From Phycisphaera sp. (lineage in GTDB: Bacteria > Planctomycetota > Phycisphaerae > Phycisphaerales > Zrk34): 64,000 nucleotides of DNA. The notes beneath the pieces were generated by a model. That model had not been told where the DNA came from and made no database searches. It saw only the letters and a program-made list of their open reading frames with translations. The stretch lies in the NCBI GenBank assembly GCA_016125285.1, contig WGMA01000026.1, positions 1-64,000 of the forward strand. Reading direction: 5' to 3'. Positions 54,443-62,159 of the stretch are shown here, one piece after another. The first letter of the stretch is position 1. Every line of letters begins with the position of its first letter. The position numbers and the translations under genes were made by a program.

Positions 54443-56845
54443 ATGCACGCATCGGCACGGCGAGTGATGGCGACGGTGATGGTCCTCGCGGCCGCGTCCG
54501 TCGGCGTCGCACGGGGCGCGTCGGCCAGCGACGACGACCTGCACTTCTTCGAGCGCGAGGTCCGGCCGCTGCTCGCCGAGCGCTGCTACGAGTGCCACTC
54601 CACGCAATCCAAGAAGGTCAAGGGCGGCCTTTACCTCGACTCGCGCGACGGCTGGGTCGCCGGCGGCGACAGCGGACCGGCCATCGTGCCCGGCGACGTC
54701 AAGCAGTCGCTCGTCCTCTGCGTCGTGCGTCACGAGGTGCCGGACACCGAGATGCCGCCGAAGCAGAAGCTCACGCCCGAGCAGATCGACGTGCTCGAAC
54801 AGTGGGTCAAGCGCGGCGCGCCCGACCCGCGCAAGGGCGTCGTGCCGACCAGGGCCAAGCGGGTGATCGACATCGAGGCGGGCCGCGCGTTCTGGTCGTT
54901 CCGCCCGCTGCGGTCGCACGACACGCCCGCCGTGCGCGACGCCGCCTGGCCGCGCACCGACATCGACCGCTTCATCCTCGCGCGCCTCGAGGCCGCGGGC
55001 CTCCGCCCGGTCGCCGACGCCGACGCCCACACGCTGATCCGCCGCCTGCGTTACGACCTGACGGGCCTGCCGCCGGCGCCCGACGAGGCCGAGGCGTTCG
55101 TCGCCGCCGCGCGGTCCGACACGCAGGCCGCCGTCGAAGCCGCGGTCGATCGCCTGCTCGCCACGCCGGAGTTCGGCGAGCGATGGGGCCGGTACTGGCT
55201 CGACGTGGCGCGCTACGCCGACTCCAACGGCGGCGGCGTCAACTACACCTACGACAACGCCTGGCGGTACCGCGACTACGTCATCGCCGCGTTCAACGAC
55301 GACAAGCCCTACGACGCGTTCGTCCGCGAGCAGATCGCCGGCGACCTCATGCCGTCCGACACGCCGCGGCAGCGCGCCGACCGCGTCATCGCCACCGGCT
55401 TCCTGCTCGTCGGGCCCAAGCCGCTGGCCAAGTACGACAAGCAGGCGCTGAAGCTCGACGTCGTCGACGAACAGATCGACACGCTCGGGCGCACCTTCCT
55501 CGGCCTCACCCTCGGCTGCGCCCGCTGCCACGATCACAAGTTCGACCCCGTGTCGCAGGCCGACTACTACGCGATGGCCGGCGTGTTCATGAGCACCGTG
55601 TCCGTGCGACCGCCGAAGGGCGGGCCGATCAGCACGTGGAACAAGGTGTCGATCCCCGTCGACGAGAAGCACGAGCCGTGGTACGCCGCGCGACAGAAGC
55701 AGCTCGGCAAGGGCGAGGCGCTGGCCGTGCAGGACGCCGACAAGCCGCACGACGAGCACGTGCGCATCCGCGGCCAGAGCGCGACGCTCGGCGACGAGGT
55801 CCCGCGCGGGTTCCTGCGTGTGGCCACCCGCGGCGACGCGCCGACGATCCCCGCCGACACGTCCGGCCGCGCGCAGCTCGCCGTGTGGCTCACCGACGTC
55901 GACACCGGCGCCGGCGCGCTGTCCGCACGCGTGATGGTCAACCGCGTCTGGCACCACCTGCTCGGCAGCGGCATCGTGCCCACCGTCGACAACTTCGGCG
56001 AACGCGGCGAGCGCCCGTCGCACCCGCAGCTGCTCGACACCCTCGCCGCGCAGTTCGTCGACGACGGCTGGTCCGTCAAACACCTCGTCCGCCGCATCGC
56101 CACCAGCCGCGTCTACCGACTCGCCGCCGTCCCCGACGAGCCCGACGTCACCACGTCGGCCGATCCGCAATCCACAACCCGAAACCCGCAATCGGTCGAC
56201 CCCGACAACCGCCTCCGCTGGCGCGCCGAGGGCCGACGCCTCGACGTCGAGGCCATACGCGACACGATCCTCACGATCTCCGGCAGGCTCGACGAGCAAC
56301 GCGGCGGCCCGACGCTGACCTACGCCGGTCGCCTCAACGCCGAGGGCAACTACAAAAAACTCGACGTGCCCAACCCCATCTACCGCCGCGGCGTCTACCT
56401 GCCGATCCTCCGCGACGGCATGTCGATGATGGACTCGATGGACATGCTCGAAACCTTCGACTTCGCCGACCCGTCGATGGTCACCGGCGACCGCGCCTCG
56501 ACCACCGTGCCGACGCAGGCGCTGTACCTGATGAACAGCCCGTTCGTGATGAAGCACGCCGAGCTCGCCGCGACGCAGCTGCTGAAGCGCGACGGCGACG
56601 ACGCGCCACGCGTGCGCTGGTTCTTCGAGCGCGCCATGGGCCGACCCGCCACCGACCACGAGATCGCGCAGTCGCTGAAGCTGATCAATCACTTCACGAC
56701 CGTCGACCTCACGCGCGCCGCCGCCGCGACGCACAAGGCCGACAAGCCGGGCAACGACGACAAGCCCGCCGACGCCCGCACGCTCGCGTGGGCCGTGTTC
56801 TGCCAGTCGATCTTTTCGTGCAACGAGTTCCTGTTCCTCAACTGA
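54443..56845 (+). CDS. PSCyt1-DUF1549-DUF1553 protein B
   Basis: The 800-residue exported protein is a paralogue of 49677-52646: signal peptide (VMATVMVLAAASVGVARGASA), CYECH (Cys48, Cys51, His52), DUF1549 with [11 protein letters not shown], and DUF1553 (VMVNRVWHHLLGSGIVPTVDNFG). It lacks the beta-rich insert of protein A. A heptamer array at 56165-56192 adds PQSTTRNPQS just before VDPDNRLRWRAEGRRLD, at the edge of DUF1553. GAGG lies before ATG 54443; an in-frame start at 54374 would give a poor signal peptide. DUF1501 protein B follows after 9 nt. Confidence 0.88.
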   Translation: MHASARRVMATVMVLAAASVGVARGASASDDDLHFFEREVRPLLAERCYECHSTQSKKVKGGLYLDSRDGWVAGGDSGPAIVPGDVKQSLVLCVVRHEVPDTEMPPKQKLTPEQIDVLEQWVKRGAPDPRKGVVPTRAKRVIDIEAGRAFWSFRPLRSHDTPAVRDAAWPRTDIDRFILARLEAAGLRPVADADAHTLIRRLRYDLTGLPPAPDEAEAFVAAARSDTQAAVEAAVDRLLATPEFGERWGRYWLDVARYADSNGGGVNYTYDNAWRYRDYVIAAFNDDKPYDAFVREQIAGDLMPSDTPRQRADRVIATGFLLVGPKPLAKYDKQALKLDVVDEQIDTLGRTFLGLTLGCARCHDHKFDPVSQADYYAMAGVFMSTVSVRPPKGGPISTWNKVSIPVDEKHEPWYAARQKQLGKGEALAVQDADKPHDEHVRIRGQSATLGDEVPRGFLRVATRGDAPTIPADTSGRAQLAVWLTDVDTGAGALSARVMVNRVWHHLLGSGIVPTVDNFGERGERPSHPQLLDTLAAQFVDDGWSVKHLVRRIATSRVYRLAAVPDEPDVTTSADPQSTTRNPQSVDPDNRLRWRAEGRRLDVEAIRDTILTISGRLDEQRGGPTLTYAGRLNAEGNYKKLDVPNPIYRRGVYLPILRDGMSMMDSMDMLETFDFADPSMVTGDRASTTVPTQALYLMNSPFVMKHAELAATQLLKRDGDDAPRVRWFFERAMGRPATDHEIAQSLKLINHFTTVDLTRAAAATHKADKPGNDDKPADARTLAWAVFCQSIFSCNEFLFLN
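56165..56192. repeat. Heptamer array inside a coding sequence
   Basis: Four units, CCGCAAT, CCACAAC, CCGAAAC and CCGCAAT, lie in frame in the DUF1549/DUF1553 gene at 54443-56845. The array encodes PQSTTRNPQS, absent from the paralogue at the corresponding site. This is the only array of the type not next to a stop codon. Confidence 0.7.
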
Positions 56846-56854
56846 GCAACCGCC

Positions 56855-58315
56855 ATGAACCGCATGCCCCTGACACGACGTCATCTGCTCCGCCACAGCG
56901 CGTGCGGCTTCGGCTCGCTGGCGCTGGCCGGCCTGCTCGGCGAGCAGCAGGCGCACGGCGCGTCGTCGCAGCTCGCGCCGAACCCGCTCGCGCCCAGGCC
57001 GCCGCACTTCGCGCCGAAGGCGAAGCGCGTGATCTTCCTGTACATGTCGGGCGGGCCGTCGCAGATGGACACGTTCGATTACAAGCCGCTGCTGCAGCGC
57101 GACCACGGCAAGCCGCTGCCCGGCGGCGTGCCCGAGCTGCAGAAGGCCGCCGGCCGACGACTCGGCACGCTGCTCGGCTCGCCGTTCAAGTGGGCGCAGC
57201 ACGGGCAGTCCGGCCTGCACATCAGCGAGCTGTTCCCCAACGTCGCTCACCACGCCGACGACCTGTGCGTCATCAAGTCGATGCACACCGAAGGCTTCGA
57301 CCACGCCAACGCCACGCTCAAGTTCAACACCGGCGCGATCACCTCCGCACGCCCGTCGATGGGCTCGTGGATCACCTACGGCCTGGGCACCGACAACGCC
57401 TCGCTGCCCGGGTTCCTGACGATCTGCCCCGACCGCACGCGCGGCACGCGCAACTACTCCAACGCGTTCCTGCCCGCGATCTACCAGGGCACCGCGATCG
57501 GGCACGACGGCACGCCCACACGCGAGGCCGACATCCGCCACCTGACCAACGCCGAGCTGTCGCCCGACCTGCAGCGCGAGCAGCTCGCGTTCATCCAGTC
57601 GCTCAACCGCGATCATCAGCAGCGCGCCTCCGCGGGCGGGCAGCTCGAGGGGCTGATCCAGTCGTTCGAGCTGGCGTTCCGCATGCAGGCCGAGGCGCCG
57701 AAGTGGATGGGCCTGGAGTCGGAGCCGACGCACGTGCTCGACAGCTACGGCATCGGCGACGACGAGACCGACGACTTCGGCCGGCAGTGCCTGATGGCGC
57801 GGCGCTTCGCGGAGGCGGGCGTGCGGTTCATCCAGCTCACGCACACCATCCGCCGCCGCCACAACAAGATCGCGCAGTGGGATCAGCACCAGTACCTCGA
57901 GGAAGGCCTGCGCCTCAACAGCAACGCGGTCGACAAGCCGATCGCCGCGCTGCTCGCCGACCTCAAGCAGCGCGGGCTGTTCGACGACACGCTCGTGCTG
58001 TGGGGTGGTGAGTTCGGGCGGACCAGCGTGCTGGAGATGCGCGGCAAGGACTCGACGCAGTGGGGCCGCGACCACAACCCACTCGGCTTCACCGTGTGGA
58101 TGGCCGGCGGCGGCGTGAAGGGCGGCTACTCGCACGGCGCGACCGACGACTACGGCTACAGGGCCGTCGACAACAAGGTCCACATCCACGACCTGCACGC
58201 GACCATCCTCCACCTGCTCGGCCTCGACCACGAACGCCTGACGTACCGCTACGCCGGTCGCGACTTCCGCCTGACCGACGTGTACGGCAACGTCGTCCAC
58301 GACATCATCGCATGA
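56855..58315 (+). CDS. DUF1501 protein B
   Basis: The 486-residue protein has a Tat-like N-terminus (LTRRHLLRHSACGFGSLALAGLLG) and the DUF1501 pattern [83 protein letters not shown] and [34 protein letters not shown]. It is paralogous to DUF1501 protein A. It is preceded by PSCyt1 protein B and followed by the sialidase-like gene, whose ATG overlaps this stop. Confidence 0.9.
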   Translation: MNRMPLTRRHLLRHSACGFGSLALAGLLGEQQAHGASSQLAPNPLAPRPPHFAPKAKRVIFLYMSGGPSQMDTFDYKPLLQRDHGKPLPGGVPELQKAAGRRLGTLLGSPFKWAQHGQSGLHISELFPNVAHHADDLCVIKSMHTEGFDHANATLKFNTGAITSARPSMGSWITYGLGTDNASLPGFLTICPDRTRGTRNYSNAFLPAIYQGTAIGHDGTPTREADIRHLTNAELSPDLQREQLAFIQSLNRDHQQRASAGGQLEGLIQSFELAFRMQAEAPKWMGLESEPTHVLDSYGIGDDETDDFGRQCLMARRFAEAGVRFIQLTHTIRRRHNKIAQWDQHQYLEEGLRLNSNAVDKPIAALLADLKQRGLFDDTLVLWGGEFGRTSVLEMRGKDSTQWGRDHNPLGFTVWMAGGGVKGGYSHGATDDYGYRAVDNKVHIHDLHATILHLLGLDHERLTYRYAGRDFRLTDVYGNVVHDIIA

Positions 58316-59586
58316 ACACGAAAGACCTATATATGAAGCGGAATGCGGTGTGCGGCGTGGCCCTGATGATCGGCGCGTCAGTGATCGGCGCGGCGTGTCT
58401 GCCGTCGGTCGCTCGTGCCGCCGAGCCCGCGCTCGAGCAGGTCGCGGTGTTCAACGCCGGCGACGACGGCTACGCGCAGCACCGCATCCCCGGCCTGGTC
58501 GTCACCGACAAGGGCACGCTGCTGGCCTACTGTGAGGCGCGACGCAGCATGAAGAGCGACTGGTGCGCGATCGACGTCTACCTCCGCCGCAGCACCGACG
58601 GCGGACGCACGTGGTCCACCGCCGCGAAGATCGTCACGCCGCCCGCCGACGTGCAGCAGAACGCCGTCGCACTCGCCCAGCACCTCGCACGCCCCGGCGA
58701 GGTCACCGTCAACAACCCCGTCGCGATCGTCGACCACGACGCCGGCGTCGTCCATTTCCTCTACTGCATCGAGTACGCACGCTGCTATTACATGCGCTCC
58801 ACCGACGACGGCGTCACCTGGTCCGACCCCGTCGACATCACCGACAGCGCCTTCGGCCCGTTCCGCGGCGACTACGACTGGAAGGTGATCGCCACCGGAC
58901 CCGCGCACGGGATTCAGCTGACGCACGGCGATCACAAGGGCCGACTCGTCGTGCCGATCTGGATGAGCACCGGCACCGGCGGCCACGCGCATCGTCCGTC
59001 GGCGGTGTCCGTCATCTACAGCGACGATCACGGCGGCACCTGGCGGCGGGGCGACATCGTCGTCGCACACCCGCAGCCGATCAATCCGTCGGAGACCGTC
59101 GTCGTGCAGCTCGCCGACGGGCGCGTCATGCTCAACATCCGCCACGAGGGTTCCGGGGACACGGGCGCGAAGGACGCGCCGCGCTACCGTGCCGTGTCGA
59201 TCAGCGACGACGGCGCAACGAACTGGTCGGCCATCCGTTACGACCCCGCGCTGCCCGAGCCGATCTGCATGGGCAGCATCGCCCGCGTGACCCGCGCCGG
59301 CGTCAACGGCGCCGACCGCAACGCCATCGTCTTCGTCCAGCCGCACAACCCCACCGGCCGCGAACGCCGCAACGTCAGCGTCAAAGTGAGTTATGACGAG
59401 GGCGCGACGTGGCCGGTCATGCGGACCCTCGAGCCGGGCATCAGCGGCTACAGCGACGTCGCCGCCGCACCCGACGGCACGATCTACGTGCTCTACGAAC
59501 GCGGCGCCGTCGCCGGCAGCCACTACAACCCCGCCACGCTCACCCTGGCGCGATTCAACCTCGCGTGGCTCAACGAAAAACAGTAA
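58312..59586 (+). CDS. Exported sialidase-like (BNR-repeat) protein
   Basis: The 424-residue protein has a signal peptide (GVALMIGASVIGAACLPSVARA) and a GH33-type sialidase fold: HRIPGLVVTDKGTLLAYCEAR (RIP motif), Asp boxes STDGGRTWS, STDDGVTWSD, SDDHGGTWRRG and SYDEGATWPV, and an AIVFVQPHNP segment. It probably cleaves or binds sialylated or related glycans. ATG 58312 overlaps the DUF1501 stop (ATGA); ATG 58333 is possible. It belongs to the PSCyt1/DUF1501 operon. Confidence 0.87.
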   Translation: MNTKDLYMKRNAVCGVALMIGASVIGAACLPSVARAAEPALEQVAVFNAGDDGYAQHRIPGLVVTDKGTLLAYCEARRSMKSDWCAIDVYLRRSTDGGRTWSTAAKIVTPPADVQQNAVALAQHLARPGEVTVNNPVAIVDHDAGVVHFLYCIEYARCYYMRSTDDGVTWSDPVDITDSAFGPFRGDYDWKVIATGPAHGIQLTHGDHKGRLVVPIWMSTGTGGHAHRPSAVSVIYSDDHGGTWRRGDIVVAHPQPINPSETVVVQLADGRVMLNIRHEGSGDTGAKDAPRYRAVSISDDGATNWSAIRYDPALPEPICMGSIARVTRAGVNGADRNAIVFVQPHNPTGRERRNVSVKVSYDEGATWPVMRTLEPGISGYSDVAAAPDGTIYVLYERGAVAGSHYNPATLTLARFNLAWLNEKQ

Positions 59587-59645
59587 AGTCAATCACCCCC
59601 CACGGGCGCCTCACCACTGCCCGGGCACGTTCAGGAAACCCCACC

Positions 59646-60416
59646 ATGCACGCACGCCAACGCCTCTCGCACACCCAACTCCTCCAGCTCAAGCGGTGGA
59701 ACACGCCCACGGTGTTCAACGGCTGGGAGCAGATCACGTCGCACGACTCGGCGCAGGTCGGCATCAACTTCGAACCCACCACCGACTTCATGCCGCAGAT
59801 GGGCCCGATGGTCGGCTACGCGGTGACCGTTGTCGTCGAGCCGTCCAACCCCCAGCACCCCAAGGACTTCCCCGACAACTGGATGGAGTTCTACCGGCAC
59901 GTGGCCAGTCAGCCGGACGTCCCGCTGATCATCGTGATGCAGGACCTCGACAAGCCCAACTTCCGCGGGTCGTGCTGGGGCGAGGTCAACGCGAACATCC
60001 AGCGGGCGCTGGGCGCGGTCGGCTGCATCGTCGACGGCTGCGTGCGCGATCTCGACGAGATGACCAACGCGGGCTTCAAGGCGCTGGCCAGCCGCATGGC
60101 CGTCGGCCACGCCCACGCCGTGCCGCTGCGGTGGGGCGAGCCCGTGGAGGTGTTCGGCCAGACCATCCACCCCGGCCAGCTCATCCACGCCGACAAGCAC
60201 GGATTCCTCGCCGTGCCGACCGAAGACGAGCCCGGCCTGCTCGACGCCGCGGTGTTCATGGACCGCAACGAGTGCGACACGCTGATCGCCTCCGCCCGCA
60301 GCGCCGCCGGCAAGACCAAGCAGCAGATCGCCGACGACCTGGCCAAGGCCGCCGCGGCGTTCGGCCGCAACGCGCAGCAGAAGTTCGGCAAGTCCGGCGA
60401 GTTTGGAAACGAATAG
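59646..60416 (+). CDS. RraA-family protein
   Basis: The 256-residue protein matches the RraA/HMG-aldolase-like family: SCWGEVNANIQRALGAVGCIVDGCVRDLDEM, VGHAHAVPLRWGEPVEVFGQTIHPGQLIHADKHGFLAVP. Members are class II aldolases or RNase E regulators; here, next to carbohydrate genes, an aldolase-type role is more likely. GGAAA lies before ATG 59646. No signal peptide is present, so it is cytosolic. It ends the operon, and a heptamer array starts 4 nt after its stop. Confidence 0.82.
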   Translation: MHARQRLSHTQLLQLKRWNTPTVFNGWEQITSHDSAQVGINFEPTTDFMPQMGPMVGYAVTVVVEPSNPQHPKDFPDNWMEFYRHVASQPDVPLIIVMQDLDKPNFRGSCWGEVNANIQRALGAVGCIVDGCVRDLDEMTNAGFKALASRMAVGHAHAVPLRWGEPVEVFGQTIHPGQLIHADKHGFLAVPTEDEPGLLDAAVFMDRNECDTLIASARSAAGKTKQQIADDLAKAAAAFGRNAQQKFGKSGEFGNE

Positions 60417-60420
60417 CGTC

Positions 60421-60443
60421 GATTTCGGATTTCGGATTTCGGA
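60421..60443. repeat. Heptamer array (GATTTCG)
   Basis: Three perfect GATTTCG units and a partial one begin 4 nt after the RraA stop codon (60414-60416). Confidence 0.8.
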
Positions 60444-60549
60444 ACGCGGAGCGCGCACGGAATCGCGCACGGTTTTGCGCGACGGAAAATCGGTCGTGTC
60501 GCGCGCACGCGGATGGGAGTCGCGAGCGGGTCCGGCGTGGCGCGAAACA

Positions 60550-60700
60550 CAAGGACTTACGGCGCGCCACCGGGATAATTCGTCGAAATCCCCGTGATAT
60601 TCGCGAATTGAATGGGGCGCGCGACGTGCAAAATCGGGTCCGATTTCCGTCAAAAAGGGGCGCGCATGGGGCGCGAAAGGGCGCAAAACGAGCGCGAAAC
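60550..60700. repeat. Diverged interspersed repeat copy
   Basis: AAGGACTTACG (60551), ATTCGTCGAAATC (60578-60590) and AAAAAGGGGCGCGCATGGGGC (about 60654) follow in the same order as in the 19342-19490 segment. The two copies are diverged, and a structured RNA or an old mobile repeat are both possible. The rest of the 60417-60957 gap holds no gene. Confidence 0.4.
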
Positions 60701-60800
60701 GGGTCGAAAACGGTCGAAAAGGGCGACGCAAAACCGGTATCGCGCCGACCCGTGCGCACGGCGCGACACCCCGTGTGACGCGCCCGTGTGCCACGCACGT

Positions 60801-60910
60801 GTGCCACTGGCGGCTTGCCCGCCAGTGCACTCCATCCGGCTGATCCAAACCAGGTGAAGCCCCGACCGGCGGACTATCGCGAGCACTGGCGGGCAAGCCG
60901 CCAGTGGCAC
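60801..60910. repeat. Perfect 28-nt inverted repeat pair (REPIN-like)
   Basis: GTGCCACTGGCGGCTTGCCC... (60801-60828) and its exact reverse complement (60883-60910) flank a 54-nt spacer. Each copy is also a hairpin (CACTGGCGG/CCGCCAGTG). A degenerate third copy CCGCCAGTGGCGG lies at about 60921-60933. It stands just before the AAA ATPase gene. Confidence 0.75.
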
Positions 60911-60957
60911 CCGGCGTGTCCGCCAGTGGCGGACGGCCGCAACGGAACTGAGCAACC

Positions 60958-61692
60958 ATGAAATCGATTGACGCCAAACACTACGTGCTGCAGGTCGGCA
61001 TCGATCGCGACAAGGTCTCCGCCTTTGACGACTATCCCTATTCGCTGCCCGTGTGCAGAAACCTGACTCAGATCGATCTTCACCCGGCGGTCACGTTCCT
61101 GATCGGCGAAAACGGCGCAGGCAAGTCGACGCTGCTCGAGGCCATCGCGGTGGCTTCGGGATTCAACGCCGAGGGCGGCTCGCGCAACTTCCAATTCTCG
61201 ACACGCGCGACGCATTCCTCCCTGCACGAAGTGATGACGATCCGGCGCGGCCTGACACGCCCCAAGGACGGCTTCTTCCTCCGTGCGGAAAGCTTCTACA
61301 ACGTGGCCACCGAGGTCGACAATCTTGGCGCCGCGGCGTGGTACGGCGGCAAGTCACTGCACCATCAATCGCACGGCGAATCGTTCATGGCGCTCGCCAT
61401 GGACCGATTTCACGGAAGCGGGATCTACCTGCTCGACGAGCCCGAGGCCGCGCTGTCGCCCACGCGCCAGCTCGCGCTGCTCATCCGCATTCATCAACTG
61501 GTGAACTCGGCTTCGCAGTTCATCATCGCGACGCATTCGCCGATCCTGATGGCGTACCCGAACGCGGTCATCTATCAGATCACCGACGAGGCGATTCAAG
61601 AGATCGCGTACACGGATACCGAGCATTACGCCGTCACTAGGCAGTTCCTGAACAATCACGAGGGGATGCTGAGTAGCATTCTTGAGGAATGA
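60958..61692 (+). CDS. AAA ATPase, ABC-like (COG3910-type)
   Basis: The 244-residue ATPase has Walker A GENGAGKST (residues 50-58), signature-like SHGESFMALAM, Walker B IYLLDEPEAALSPTRQLALL and H-loop ATHSPILMAYPN. The match to the small predicted ATPases of the COG3910 type runs over the full length, including RNFQFSTRATHSSLHE. The function is unknown; members are sometimes near restriction or toxin genes. It follows a perfect inverted repeat pair and precedes an AT-rich small gene. Confidence 0.85.
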   Translation: MKSIDAKHYVLQVGIDRDKVSAFDDYPYSLPVCRNLTQIDLHPAVTFLIGENGAGKSTLLEAIAVASGFNAEGGSRNFQFSTRATHSSLHEVMTIRRGLTRPKDGFFLRAESFYNVATEVDNLGAAAWYGGKSLHHQSHGESFMALAMDRFHGSGIYLLDEPEAALSPTRQLALLIRIHQLVNSASQFIIATHSPILMAYPNAVIYQITDEAIQEIAYTDTEHYAVTRQFLNNHEGMLSSILEE

Positions 61693-61797
61693 TCTGAGTG
61701 TTGTGACATTCGATAGATTCAGACGTCAATCTGACACGCGATATGATGGTTGAATGGCGAACGAGATACGGCCATTCCCGCTAGGGGTAGGATTGCA

Positions 61798-62067
61798 ATG
61801 TCAAACCAAGCTCCACAAACGCTACGGATACCATTGTATAAACTGAACTATGTCGATGAAATACTCGATGTACCCTTAACCAAGGATGAGCTTGATAACT
61901 TCTATGAGGTATACGATCAAAATGAAGTTCAGGCGATTAAGGACGCTTTGGATTGGGCGGCCGAGCATCCAGATTTTGCTTTTACTGGGCTCATTTCGGG
62001 AACAACGAAGTTTTCAGACCGTGACGCTTATCAATACCTCGCTAATCTTCGACGGCAATTGCATTGA
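61798..62067 (+). CDS. Small AT-rich gene of unknown function
   Basis: The 89-residue protein (MSNQAPQTLRIPLYKLNYVD...) is acidic, with TKDELDNFYEVYDQNEVQAIKDALDWAAEHPDF in the middle. It has no recognisable domain, signal peptide or membrane helix. Its base composition is well below 50% G+C, unlike all neighbouring genes, and codon use is different, which suggests recent transfer. GGGGTAGG precedes the ATG. It lies 105 nt after the AAA ATPase. It may be an orphan immunity or regulatory protein, but this cannot be supported. Confidence 0.5.
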   Translation: MSNQAPQTLRIPLYKLNYVDEILDVPLTKDELDNFYEVYDQNEVQAIKDALDWAAEHPDFAFTGLISGTTKFSDRDAYQYLANLRRQLH

Positions 62068-62159
62068 AGTAGTGACGTAGGCCCGAGCCAGCGCGGTTAT
62101 GACTGGTAGCAAGATGTCCGGGCAGAGTCAGGCTTGAGACTCGCAGGAGAGATTCACGT

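Noticed and set aside
54317-58300. Very long leftward open frame (about 1,300 codons) opposite the PSCyt1/DUF1501 operon
   Set aside because: It is composed of low-complexity Arg/Ala/Val/Asp-type residues typical of antisense frames in high-G+C DNA. The opposite strand has clear family matches in the same place.
61886-62080. Alternative 64-codon frame inside the AT-rich small gene
   Set aside because: The longer frame has a Shine-Dalgarno-like tract and a more protein-like composition. The shorter one has neither.
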